From: Podocnemis expansa
Taxonomy: Eukaryota > Chordata > Testudines > Podocnemididae
Assembly: GCA_007922195.1 (NCBI GenBank)
Contig: ML682024.1
Location: 7,117,594 to 7,181,593 of the forward strand
Direction: 5' to 3'
DNA length: 64,000 bases
Shown in pieces: positions 11,129 through 34,235 of the stretch; position 1 is the stretch's first letter; each line of letters begins with the position of its first letter. Both the position numbers and the translations under genes were made by a program. The notes beneath the pieces are model-generated. The model saw only the letters and a list, made by a program, of their open reading frames with translations, searched no databases and had not been told where the DNA came from.

Positions 11129-13089
11129 CTAGCTTCCAGTGCTTTCCTCATATGCCGCTCAGCAGCTGCAGGCCCTGGTAGGCAGCACCCACTCTCTGAC
11201 AGGGGAGTGGCGAGAGAGGGGAGAGGGGCAGCTGTTTATTGTCTCTGGCAAGGGATGCGGGGAGGCAGCTGGTCCTGGGGGGGAGCCTGCTGCGGCGGGT
11301 GTTATTCCCCTCACGCTGCCAGGGTGTGCAGCTGGCACTCCGCAACAGTCACGCTCCCCTATTTGCTAACTACGTCGGTTAATTGCTTTCTGAGCCACAT
11401 GCAGGGAATGGTAAGCAGGCCTGCCGGACCAGCCAGCTTAAAGAAGAGGGTTGGGGGCATCAGGACTCGTGGGTTCTCTCCCTGGCTCTGGAAGGCAATG
11501 GAGAGTACTGGTTAGAATGGGGGATGGGAGCCAGGACTCCTGGGGTCTTGTGAGAGGAAACTCATTGATGTTTCCAAAAAGCCTTGGATAGGAGTTTAGA
11601 AAAAGCTAACGACAGATCATTAACTCTGTTCTAGTTATAACTTTTATCAAATGCAGCTGCCTCTGGAGTGGGGTTTGGAGGGGTGGTTATACAGGCCTCC
11701 CTTGACCACCACAGTGATGTGGCCTTTCTTCTGGGTTGGGGGGAAAGGGCTGTTAACACAGGGATCACTCGCCTGGCTCTGGGATGCAGCCCTTGTGGGG
11801 TTGGGCAGGTGGGCTGTGTAACAGCTCACAGGAACATCTAAGGCAGGAAAGGAAGTTTCCTGTTGACATGTTAGAGGAATGATGGGATTGTTCCAGGACA
11901 CCTGGCTGCACAGCACAACATTTGGAAAGAGAAGCCAAGGGACAGGGCGTGAGCTCGGCACTGCCAGCAATGGAGGGGCCCCAGGGCTGGGCTAGGAGGG
12001 GACTGCGGATCAGGGGTGAGGGGCGTCCATGGAGCTGAGTTCCCCTCTCCTGCCATTCCCAGAGCCTACTGAATGGAGTTTAACGCCAACACAGAGATGG
12101 TTAATGGGGTCTGGGGACCCACTGGGGGGCATCAGCGACTCACCACCACCTCCCAGCTCCAGGCAAGGTCAGCTCACCCGCTGGGCACATCCCAGCAGTC
12201 TTCCAAGCCCTTTCCCCCCAACTGCCTTCACCCATGCCCTCCCAGAGCCAGGGAGAGAACCCAGGAGTCCTGGCTCCACCCACTCCCACACTCCAACCAC
12301 TAGACCCATTCCTCTGCCAAAGTAGGGCTGGGAATATTATTCTCTTCAGACCCAGCTGGTGCTCTGCCGTTACATTTTTCTCTCCGCCGTGTCTATTTTT
12401 TCTCCTTTCTTCCTCTTTCCCCTTGTTCTCTGCAGAGAGCATGAGCGTCACAAACGGGGCCTTTGTTCCTGTCAGCCACTTTGCTTCCTGCTGCTCCTAA
12501 CCATACCCAGTCACAATCTGCCACTGCTGCCCTAGTTGTTGCTTGCTTCAGCAGGGCGTGGGTACCGGCTGGACGGCACCGAGAGTGGAGACAGCTGGAC
12601 TGAGGTGCTGGGGGGTTGTGCTGGGGGGAGGTTCAGTAGGGGGCAGTCTTCCCTGGTAGCCAGGGCTGGCTTGGATGCCAGTGGGCGCTGTGAGCCAGGT
12701 TGTGGGGGAGGTATCCCCAGAGGTTGCCCAGGGTGGATGAATCCTTTTGTAAATTCCTACCCTAGAGACAGAATGGGGTAAAATCTGATGCAAATTTCCC
12801 CTACAATTTTTTTCTCTTGCCAAATCTTTGCAAAATTGCAAGCCCCACTAGCACAGTCCCCTTTTGGGTTAGGGATGACTAGCACAGGCAGCACCCCAGC
12901 CAACAACCCCCCCCCCCCGGAGGTCACCCATGTTACCAACCACACACCCCCAGTCTCTCCTCCACCTACCTAACTTCTTAGGCCCAGTTTCACTTGGGAG
13001 CCTATTTGGTACCACAACCTGGGGCAAGCTGGTCTGGGAACATGGGGGGAGAGGGATGTGGGTTTGTGTCACTCTTACTCCATCCCTCT

Positions 13090-13560
13090 GATAATATTCC
13101 TTGCACATATGCACACACTATATACAAACACATGGTTGCACACACACAAACACTATATATATATATACATCCCTTGAGCACACACACTATACACATACAT
13201 ATCCCTTGCACACAACATATATAGAGATGCACACATTCCTTATATGCACACACTCACTATATATATCACTATTGTGTGCACACGCACACACTATATCCAG
13301 ACACACATCCCTTGCACATACACAGCATAGTTACACACATTCGTTGCACATGCACACAAACATCCTATACATACATCTCTTGTGCACTCACCTATCCCTC
13401 ACACACACACTACTGTATACCCATCCCTTGCGCACACGTGCACTGTGTACACACCTATCCCTTGCACAGCCACATCACTTGCACACGTCCGCCCAGACAC
13501 ACTCACTATACACACATTCCTTGGACAGCCCGACAGACTAGCTATATACATCCCTTGAAC
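13090..13560. repeat. CA/TA-rich minisatellite
   Basis: Degenerate units of about 30-35 bp built from cacacac, tatatacat and cccttgcacacac. Both-strand open frames here (for example 13101-13541) are low-complexity artefacts. Confidence 0.85.
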
Positions 13561-13589
13561 AGTCTTTGCCTGTCACCTGCTTTCTCTCG

Positions 13590-13927
13590 TCCCCTTGCTC
13601 TGAGGGCGAGATACACACACCGGCAGCTGCACCCAACCCCTTTGCCGGCTGGCTGGAGATTTGGGAGCTCCGGGGGAGAGAGGATGTCTCTCTCTCTGTC
13701 TCTCTCTCTCACCGCCTCCCACCTTGGCGCCCCACTCCCTCTCTACAGAGCCCCCCTTTCATTAGAGGGGTGAGTCCTGCCCCCCTACACACCTGCCTCC
13801 GGGGCTGGGGCTGGGGCTGGGGCCGCCCCCACCTCGGGCTCCACGGTGGCCCGCAGCGCCGGCCTCCCTCCAACCTGCGCCCGGCTGGCTGGGCGGCGAT
13901 GGGCTGTGAATGTTAATGACCCTGGCG

Positions 13928-13962
<35 letters not shown>

Positions 13963-14572
13963 TGTGAGTGTGAGTGTGTCCCGGCGTGTGCAGCTCCGCG
14001 TTAGGAGTCAAACCACCCGGCTCCCCTCGGCCCCCCGCCCCGTTGCGCGCTCCCCGGGCGCCGGGAGAAGGTGACCCGGGGAAGGCGGGGGAACCCTGCC
14101 TCTCCCCCCGGAGCCGAGCCGAGCTGAGCCGAGCCGGTGTCCGGGGAGCGGGGAGGAGAAGCCACCGGCAGATCGGCCATTCTGGAAGGAGCCGAGGCGA
14201 GGGGCCCCCCTCCGGCCCCCCTGCAGGAGAAGCGGGGGGAGACATCGGGGCTCCGGCCGCCCGGCGCCGAAGCAGACGCGGCTGGCATCGCGCTAACTTC
14301 GGGTGCAACATGTGGAGCGGCTGGCGGGCGCTGCTGCAACCTTGAGGAGGGACAGACGGGGCGGGGGGCGATGTCGCCTCCTGGGAGCGCTCCCCGCGGG
14401 AGGGTTTAGCCGGGTTTTCTCCTGGCAGGACAAAAGGGAGGGGGGGTTGGGGGGGGTCCGCCGCTCCCCTGGTTGCGGAGCGGGTGTCGCTCCGGATTTT
14501 GCACGGCTCCGGCTCTGCTGCAGAGGTTTTTGAGCTCCCAGTCCTGCTGTGCAACGGAGGTGTCATGAAAAG
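13590..14572 (+). promoter_or_regulatory. GRIN2D: CpG-rich region with probable GRIN2D promoter and non-coding exon 1
   Basis: Very GC- and CpG-rich from about 13590 to 14560, ending in a strong donor (AAAAG|gtaagt, gt at 14573-14574). The next matching acceptor on this strand that leads into a recognised gene is GRIN2D coding exon 2 at 23409. The exon start is not visible; the 5' edge near 14100 is a guess. The exon carries an ATG six bases before its end, which would open a short uORF after splicing. A GT microsatellite lies at 13929-13978. Confidence 0.55.
13929..13978. repeat. (GT)n microsatellite
   Basis: About 50 bp of GT repeats with late GA interruptions, inside the CpG-rich region. 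Confidence 0.9.
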
Positions 14573-14604
14573 GTAAGTGGCTTCCCCTTCCTCCCGGGCT
14601 AGGG

Positions 14605-15010
14605 CCGAGACACACACCCGGACAGACACACAGACACCCGGACCCTGGCACACACGGACAGCTGACACAGGCATCCTGATCGCGGCGCACACAAACACAC
14701 ACACTGACCCTGGCGCACACACACACCTACCCTGACACAGACATCCTGACCTGGCACACACACCCCCACACCAGACATCCTGACCTGCCATGCACGCGTG
14801 CCCTCCCCCCCCCCCCCCACGCACACACACACACACACTCTGACCCTGCCACACACACCCCCTCACCATACACAAACACAGAAAGACACCCCGACCCTCA
14901 CACAGGCACACACACCCAGGCGCCCTGACACAGAGAGACGCAAATAGACAAGTGACATAGACGCCCTGACACACACTCAGACATGGAGATAGACACCCTG
15001 ACAGAAGCAG
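14605..15010. repeat. CA-rich minisatellite in GRIN2D intron 1
   Basis: Imperfect units of about 30-40 bp containing gacaccc, ctgacctggcacac and runs of acacac. It begins just after the putative exon 1 donor. Confidence 0.75.
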
Positions 15011-15123
15011 ACAAACACTCAGAGGTTATTATGCAGGTGCCATAGGCATAGATGGAGTGTACATTTCTAGGCTAAGTGGCTTGTGGCTGTGTAGGGGCCA
15101 TTTGGCTGGCAAGAAGCAGAGAG

Positions 15124-15170
<47 letters not shown>

Positions 15171-15180
15171 NNNNNNNNNN

Positions 15181-15229
<49 letters not shown>
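15124..15229. repeat. (TCTA)n microsatellite containing a 10-base N gap
   Basis: Perfect TCTA tetramers on both sides of ten Ns at 15171-15180. The gap sits in the array, so the true array length is unknown. Confidence 0.98.
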
Positions 15230-15689
15230 GTCACAGATTCACACACACCCAGCTGCACATTTTCTAGCCCTGTTTCCCCCAGGGAGGTGGCTGCATTGTC
15301 CCCATTCCCTAGGGCCTATGGTTGGCCCTTATTCCTCCTTTCCCCCCGGGGCATTTGACTCCCCCCAGCCAAGCAGTACTTGGGCCAGTCGCCTTTTCCA
15401 AAACACCTCTCTGAAGGGCAGATGCCACCCCTCCCAAGCCATTACCCCCCATGCCTGAGGGAAACACCTTGGGGGAGCTCAAGATCATGGCATCCCCTAC
15501 TCCCTGCCACCTGTTCCCCATGAGACAGGCACTATTTTATCTCTTGGCATTTTCACCCTCCTTCCTCCACCCATGACTGGTCCATATGTCCCTGGTAGCA
15601 TCTGCCCCATCCGGAGTGGAGCTGGGAAACAGTCCAGCAGAAACCACAGGAGTCCCAGGTGTGGTGTGTGGCTGAGGCAAACAAAGAGG

Positions 15690-16760
15690 GCTTTCTTCAG
15701 GTCCAGACGCTGGTCCGTATACATGCTCCAGTCCATAGAGACAGTTTTCATGCAGGTAGGCTGCCTCTTGTCTGTAGGAGAAAGTGGAATCTGCCCTTAG
15801 GGGGTTCTGTGAGACCCTGCAAGATAGGTTGGATGGAACTGGTCTGTATAACTGGTCTCTACAATGAGGGGTTGGCCAGTCTGTAGAAGCAGTCTTTATA
15901 TTAGAGGATAGAGTGAGGGTGGAGTGGCCTTCACAAGCAGCCCATATATTATAGTTAGTCTCTATCTTAGAAGGGGCTCCAGGGGGATGCAGTGGTCCAT
16001 ATAAGTGGTCTCTATACTATACAGCAGTACAGTCCACATAACCTGTCTCTGGGTGAGGGAGGGGCTTTGTGATGGTGGAGTAGTCTTTATTGATCTCTAT
16101 ACAAGGGCTGCTCTGGGGGTGTGTGGAAAAGTCCATGTGAGTGATCCACATAACCAGTCGCTATGCTAGAGGGGCTTGTGTTGGGTGCCCAACAGTAGAT
16201 AATTAGTGTCAAGGGCTTGGATGAAGTGACCTCTATAAGCAGTCTATACATAGCCAGTCTCTGTGTGCGGGGGTGGGGGGAGACTTGGTGTGACTGGAGT
16301 GATCCATATAACTGGTCTCTACACAAGGGGGCTCTGCAGGGGTAGACATGGAGCAATGTGTATGAACGGTCCATATGACCAGCACCTATGTGTCATGGAG
16401 GCCTGGGGTGTATGTGGATCAGTCCATGTGATTATCCATTGAACTGGTTGCAATGCGAGAGGTGTGTATGCTGGGTGGGATGTACAGACAGGCAGTCTCT
16501 TTGAACTGGGTTTTGGTAGCAGTGTCTATGAATAGCCTATTTTATCAGTCTTTACGTGAGAGAGGACTGTGAGAGTGGAGCAGCCCCTAGGAGTGGTCCA
16601 TATAACAGTCTCTGTGAGACCGGTTATATGCGGGGTGAAGCAGCCCTTGTAGAGATCCATTGAACTAGTCATTATGCCAGAGGGGTTTGTGATGGGTGCC
16701 TGGCATCAGGTAGCTGGTCCCTGCAGAAAGGTGGTCATTACACAATGGCTTTTGGGCAGG
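15690..16760. repeat. Minisatellite of about 60-70 bp units (GRIN2D intron 1)
   Basis: About 1 kb of degenerate repeats. Recurring elements are ggtccatataac, yggtctctayac, agaggggctttgtg and gggtggagcagtcc. Units have diverged strongly, so this is an old array. Confidence 0.8.
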
Positions 16761-16904
16761 GCCTCACTCACCAGTTGCTAGAGGAGGGTGTAGCTGGTTG
16801 GGGTGTAAGGAGGATCTTAGTGGTCACAGCAGGAAAAGGGAGAGATTCAATACAATAATCATGGCCCATCTGGAGGTGAAAGGGGAAATGTCTCAGTCTC
16901 TTCA

Positions 16905-17010
16905 GGAAGCTGATACTCTCTCCGTTCAGCACAGAGAGAAACTGAGGCACACAGAGGGGAACGGTCACATCTAAGGTCACGGAAGGAGCTAGGGCTCCAA
17001 CCTAACAACC
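16905..17010 (+). repeat. MIR-like fragment
   Basis: Carries AGAGAAACTGAGGCACACAG followed by GGTCACATCTAAGGTCACGG, the MIR core order, in GRIN2D intron 1. Confidence 0.6.
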
Positions 17011-18305
17011 CACAGCAATCTAATCCCTGTACACCCTTCTGCCCTCCAAAATTCTGTCCCCACAACCCTCCTTTACCCCTTTTTTCTTTTCTTTCACCCT
17101 TCCTGTCTGTTAAGCTGTCTCAAGCAATTCACAACTGGGCCTCCCACCTCAAGACCCCAGATTGGTTGTGAATGCTGTAGTTAGACCACACCAACTACAT
17201 ACCAAATGTGAACACCTCAAGCCCCACAACAGCCTTAACACGGAGTCATCAACAGTGCCCCTGGGTGCACGAGGCTATCTTGCCACCCAGATGAGCTCAC
17301 TGTTGCAATAGATGGTCCCCTTTTGCCAGAAATCACAGCCATGTTCAGGTTACTCCCAATCATTTACCCCAGCTCACTTGCACCTTAGATCTCACACCAA
17401 AGACAACATCTGTAGCCAACCCTGGAATAAATTAGCTAAAGAATTGTTAACTGGGAAAAAGCAACAGAGCAATGGACAAGGTTAAAGCAGGTGAACATCC
17501 ACACAAATGAGATACAGCCTTAGGGTCCAAAAGGTGACAATAACTGCTATGGTGTGTAAGCGCTGGATGTCCTTGAGGGCTAAACTAAGCCAAGTATCTT
17601 GGGGATCCCTTGCTTATGCTTAGAAATATTGCCCTCTCTGAACGCCAAATGGCATAGCAATTTTTTCCCCTTATTCCCTCCCTTCAGAGTTCAAATTGTG
17701 ATGGGACATTCCATCTCCATGAGCACAGAGGGAGTAGGCACCAACGTCTTTTGTCCTCTGGTGTTCCACAAAGGTTTGTCTGGCATCTACCGGCCTTCTT
17801 GTGTTGGGCACAAAACGGCATGTCTTTGGGGAAGTAGGATTTCTCTGATGCTTAATTAGTAATGAATAGGTGCTGGTGCTCATGGAATTAGATGCCAGGG
17901 CTTACCAATTTTTTTAACTTTCATAACTGACCTGGCAAGCCCAGAGGTGCTGGAACTATGGACTGCCACACTTGGCAGGGCCAGTGTTCAGCTTAGGTAT
18001 CAGTTCAGCCCTGGATTTCTCTCCTGATGGGAGAGGTTGAGTTTCAGAGAAATCACTTCTGTAATTATGGAGAAAATACTTGAGATATTGCCTGAGAAGG
18101 TGGGACACCGATATGAGAGGTGAGGTTAATGCAGGCAGCAACTGATAAGCATTTTATAAAGGCCAAACACTAATGACTTCTCTATAACACTAATGCCTAT
18201 TTTGACAATGGTAACACACCAGGCTGGCTTCCAGCTATGCATATGTCAGTGCTCAGTGAGGCCTGGGGCCTTGGCACGACCCAGTATCTCATCTGCCAGC
18301 ATCAC
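17010..18305. other. GRIN2D intron 1, no recognised feature
   Basis: Low-copy-looking sequence with no coding family. A stretch at 17690-17960 looks like degraded repeat but was not identified. Confidence 0.4.
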
Positions 18306-18307
18306 AT

Positions 18308-18309
18308 TT

Positions 18310-18369
<60 letters not shown>

Positions 18370-18371
18370 TC
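18308..18371. repeat. (TTTC)n microsatellite
   Basis: About 16 perfect TTTC tetramers. Confidence 0.97.
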
Positions 18372-19389
18372 AGGGAGCAGGATTCCATGCCCCACCCCAG
18401 CAAATCCTGGCCCCCATCCCCTGAGGTCACACTTTCTGGGGTACCTGGCTACTTGGTCTTATGACTTCCCCTCTCGAATCTGCCCATCTTCCTCCTCCTA
18501 GGTTCTGTGGCTTCAGAGGTCACCTCTGGCCTAGAACACCTGGATCGCTGGGTCCTCATCCAGGCTGAGGTCTCTTCAGCATCCCTTTCTGAAAGTCCAG
18601 GACTCCTGTGTCCTGCAGCCCCCCACCATCCCTAGTCAGTGCCTGGGAGACAAATGGTTAATGGTGGTAGAGGGAAACACCCTCAAGGAGATCCTAGAAA
18701 CAGGTGTTTACATCCAGTCAGAGACCACACATATCTGGTACAAGCCAATCCTGAGACAGGCAAGGAGATTCCCAAAGACAGGTGAGCTCACACGTTCCTC
18801 ATAAAAAGATACCAGTGCTTCATGAAAATACAGCTGGACTCTATATCTCTTCTCACAAGCAGAGCCCAGAGGCAGGTAGATGTATGCACACAGTCAGATG
18901 GAGAGTGAAGAGCCAAGCAGTCTCACACATAACAGTCAGATACAGAGCCCAGAAGCTGATGGTAACACATGCACAGTTGATTGCAGAGCCTAGAAACAGG
19001 CGGACGGACACACACACACACAAACAGTTAACAGGTCAACTCTTCATGAGAGAATTTTCCTACCTGGGTCCTGCTGTCACATGGGAGTAGCTTGCATCTC
19101 ATGAGGAAAAGTTTTGGAGATTTTGACATCTTTCAACCAGTTGACATCAGTCAGAGCCGCTTGTAGGTAGGGACAGAATCTTAGTGTGTGTGCAAATTAC
19201 AGTACATCTGCCCACAAACCCAATACAGTACATAGTTGGCCTCCCACCCAACACCCTTGGCATGTCACAATTCCTCCGGAAGTGTTACACTCATGTGCAG
19301 AGAGAGCGTATTGAGAACCATAATTAGCTGTGCTCTGAAGGACACAAAGATGGTCAGATTTAACCTCCACCCCCTCATAAATACGTTAT

Positions 19390-20060
19390 ACATACATCCT
19401 GGCATGCTGTAGCTGCACTCCCTCTCTGCCTGTAACCACATACTCATGCATTCCCTCTCTCAAACCATGCCTACACATGTTCAAACTGTAGCTAAACCCC
19501 ATTCATGCTGTCCCTACACGCTGTTTCAGACTGCCCCTACCACCATCTCCAGAGTAGCTATACACCATACTCCACTGATACACAGTCTACAAGTGCATTT
19601 TCAGGCTGTACCTACACACTTTCATCATTTAGAAACACCATTTTGCACTCTCAGTTGGAAGATACATGCTTTCACACTGCATCTACATGTACATCATCTC
19701 ATACTGTATTTACATCCCAGCCTAAGCATATTTTCAGGCTGTAGCCATAAACCCTCAGACTATATTTACGCACCCCGCAACAATGCAGAGTCATGCTGTA
19801 CCTTTATTTTTACAATACAGTTATCCATCCATATAAGTACACTCACAGGCTCCAACAACAGTCATGCACAATACAGTACCCATCTTCATGCTGTATCCAC
19901 ACATCCCCATAATACACATTCAAACTGTAGCTACACCTGAGTAGTCTCGCTCTCTCCTTCCTTTCCCAAGTACGCTTTAATGCTATAGCTACAGCAGTTT
20001 CAGACCAGAGGCGTGAGGCAGTCACACTGACACTACAGCCCATACATAGCATGGTATCTT
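19390..20060. repeat. Degenerate minisatellite, about 30 bp units
   Basis: Repeated pieces such as catgctgtagctacac, ttcaggctgtacctacac and tccatactg, with strong drift between units. Located in GRIN2D intron 1. Confidence 0.65.
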
Positions 20061-20119
20061 GTCACCATCAAACACCACCACTGCAGACACCTCAGCAACA
20101 GGCAGCTCGTCTGTCCATT

Positions 20120-20400
20120 TGTACCTTCACCTGTTCCCTCATGCATCCCCCACCCGTCCCCTTGTCCATCCTACTGCCCGTCTTTTTCTGTTCTTCCTCC
20201 TGTCTCTCTGTACCTCTGTCTCTCCCCTTGTCCATCCTTCCTGCCTGTCACTATATCCATGCCTCCATCTACCCCCTTGTTCACCCCCTGCCTGTAAGTT
20301 TGTGCCTCTCTTTAACTGCCCCCTTGTCTGTCCCTCCACCAGTCTCTCTGCCCATCCCTCCACCTGACTCTCCTGTCCCCAAGGTCTTTGTCTGCCTGTT
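20120..20400. repeat. Pyrimidine-rich minisatellite
   Basis: Units around cctgtctgtccctccacc and tctctgcccatcc repeat over about 280 bp. The 173-codon open frame across it is low complexity. Confidence 0.7.
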
Positions 20401-21289
20401 TTCCTCCCCCCATCCCAGCTCTCTGGCACGATCCCCCCACCCCACCCCCTGCTCCAGTTCCCAGAATAACCCTCTAATAGGTGTTTATGAGAACGTCTCC
20501 CCAGCCCTGCTGGAAGCAGAGAGCTGGGCTATTAGCTGTTCTGCCATGGCCGAGCTGAACCAGCTGCAGTGAGTGAGACCAGCCTCTTGATTGGGATCCA
20601 GAAAAGGAGGGGTGGGTTGCAGTGGGGAGAGAGAGAGAGACTGAGAACCACCAGAAAGAATCCCTTTGCTCCCTCCCTGCACAAGAGACAGAGCGTCTGC
20701 CTTCCCTGGCCACATAGACAGGGCCCCTCTGGATTGGGGCACAGGGGGTGTTTATATAGGGCCTCCTCGCCCAGTACTGAGATGCCTCTTTGGTGCGGCG
20801 TGAGTGCTGCGGGTGGATGGACGCGTGCCAGTCACCCCAGGGCTGTGTACAGTTCCATGTTTCCCTCCAGCTGAGACGCGAGTGAGACAGGGAAGAATGA
20901 AAGAAAGAGAGGCCACTGAGGTGCAGCTGCCCCAGAGGGGGAGAGGAAATCAATACACTCCAGTAGGAACAAGAGAGGGGAGGAAAGTGGAGGGGAAGGG
21001 GGGGGTGACAGAGGAGACTGAAGATGGATGAGGGCTCGTGGAGCAGGACTGGCTGACTTGATTAGGGGTCTTGGCAGCAGGATTCCTGGGTTCTCTCCCT
21101 GGCTCTGGGAGGGGAGTAGGTTCTGGCAATTAAGGCTGGGAGACAGGGTGCCTGGGTTCTGGCTACGGGAGGGGAGCTTGCTGGGGGTGCTGTATCTTAG
21201 GGGGTCTTTATGTGCAGTTACTGTGTGTATCTGGTAGGCCCAGGAGGGGTTCAGGAGTAGTTTTTCTGAGGTGTGTATGTGTGTATTTT

Positions 21290-21560
21290 CCCACATTTGG
21301 CGGAGATGTGTGTGAGCCATGAGTCTGATCAGTGGGGGGGCAAAGAAGGGGCAAGGTACCAGCATTGAGGAACCCATGGCTCTGATCAGGGATTGCAGGG
21401 GTGGGATAGGATACCAGGGTAGATGGGCCCATGGTGTCAATCCAGGGCAGCAGGCAGGGAGTGGAATATCTGGTAGATGGACTCATGGTACTGATTAGGG
21501 ATGGCAGGGACAGGGCTGGATACTGGGGTAGATGGGCCCTTGGCTCTGCACAGTGGCATA
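21290..21560. repeat. About 70 bp tandem repeat (GRIN2D intron 1)
   Basis: Around four units of: ctgatcagggatngcagggg, gggataggatac, ggggtagatgggcccatgg. A related pair of units occurs at 51760-51870 in a GRWD1 intron. Confidence 0.75.
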
Positions 21561-23431
21561 GGAGAGGGGGTTAACCCCAGTGTATATGGGCTCTGTTATC
21601 CTTTCCAAGGCTGTAATTTCCGGAGCTGGCAATCAGTGAAAGTGTTTCTATTCCCAGGCGGATAATCAGGGCCGGCAGTTTACTCTGCTAATCAGCACCT
21701 TGTGTTAGCGCCTTCCCCCCCCACTCCACCCCCAAGCCAGCTGTGGGATAGCAGAAACGTGCCACTAACCAGGCAGCACAGGAGGGGGTGGGGAATGGGA
21801 CATGGGGCCTTTCTGGGAGAGCTGGGGGACTGTGTTCACTGGGGGCATTTCTGGGGATGAACTTCAAATATTTAGGAGCCTACATCATTTTCCCTCAGTT
21901 CTGCAGCTGACAAGAATGCTCCCTGGATGTCTGGGTTCTGTCTTCCCACCTGTCTTCATGCCAAAAATTAGAGAACTGGACCTTAAACCCTCATCTCTGG
22001 ACAGACATGACACCTCTCCCCTCCCAGAGGCAGGGGCAGAACCAAGGAGTCTTCACTCCCATCCCCCCTACTCTAACCACTAGACCTCATTCCCTGCCCA
22101 GAGCCAAGTATAGAACCCAGGAGTCCTAACTAACTCCCATCTTAGTGTCTCCCCTGAGGTGGATGCTAGTGGGTGTCAGGTTCCCAGCCTGTGTGAGGCT
22201 AGAGCTGTGTGTGTTGGTGGCGAGTGGAATTGTGGCAGGGGGAGTAGGGGAGCCTTTGGGAGATGGGGCCAAGTGGGAGATGGGCTTCTGTTCCTGAATT
22301 TGCCTCTCCCTGCAGGCCAATGGGTGAGCTGAGCACAGGCTGGAATTTATTCATCTCAGCTGCAGCTGCCCCACAAGGGCAGAGGTTGCCTTACTTCCAC
22401 CAGGCAGGCTGGGGGGAAGCCACGAGCCAATGAACTCCAGTATCCTGGCTCCACCCTCCATGCCCCCTTACCATAGGCCCATCTAGTCCCCTGTCTGGTG
22501 TATGCGTGCACCCTCATCCTTAGTGTATGTGCACCTTTGGGAGAGTCTGGGGGTGAATCCCAGGGCTCATCCCCTAGGGAGGTCAGGAGGTGACTACTGG
22601 AAATGCTGCCCCAGGCTGTGAGTCCTGCTAGGCAGGTAGACAACTCCCCCATTGTCAGACTAAGGTACAGGGGCTGTGTCAGGGCCCCAGGAGGCCATTT
22701 CCTACTTGACCACTCATTAGTAGGGGGCTCAATGCTGCAGGACCAGCCTGGGGCCCAACAGTGGAGGGCCTAGGATTGAGGCTCTGACAGGCATAAATGG
22801 GCATCAAGCAGGAACCGGCCACTGTCTGGCCCTTTCCCCACCAGGCGGGCTAATGCACAGCCTCAATTGTCCTGTTACAGCGCCTGTCCTGGGTGCACAG
22901 CAAGAACAGAGAAACAGAACACCAGAATAGCTGCCTGGCTGCAGTACAGAGCCAGCACCAAAGTACTGCCAGATCGGGGCGTCTCTCCTCTGGGGAGTGC
23001 TCACATGCAGCTCCAGAGTGGGGGGCTGGCTGGATGAGAGAGGCAGGGAATGGGGCATGGGGCTGCCCCTCTAGAGGGTGCCAGCTCCTATCACAATCCA
23101 CAGTGGGAGATGTTGCATAGAGTCACCTGGTCCTAACTCTCTCTCTCTTTCCTTGTCTTCCTTGGCCTCTACCTCAATCCTCTGCCCCCCTGCCCTTTGC
23201 CTCCTTTCTCTTTCGACCTCCCTGTTTTATGCTCCCTTCCACTTTACCCCTCTACCCTTCCCCCAATTAATTCCCCCCACCTATTACCCTCCACTATGGG
23301 GCCCCCTCCACTCCTCTCTCATTTCCCTTCTCCCCTCACGTCACTGCTGCCCTTCTGCTATGTCCCCTCCCCTCCTATGATGCCCCTTCCTATGCCCCCC
23401 CGATGCAGGGGAAGTGCTGAGGCCCTGCGAG

Positions 23432-34235
<10,804 letters not shown>

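Larger units (their letters stand above)
10076..13590. other. Gene-free stretch between KDELR1 and the GRIN2D 5' region
   Basis: No coding family is recognised on either strand. It holds a hAT MITE (10524-10710), several copies of short GC-rich monomer family A (10085-10150, 10958-11128, 11450-11560, 12230-12315) and a CA/TA minisatellite from 13090. Confidence 0.6.

Noticed and set aside
13913..14974. 353-codon minus-strand open frame
   Set aside because: Composed of CpG-island and CA-repeat translation (runs of Thr-His and Cys-Val); no family match and it is antisense to a promoter-exon region.
23414..23431. Upstream GTG as the GRIN2D start
   Set aside because: The ATG at 23432 is the first AUG in this frame and gives a leader like the mammalian one.
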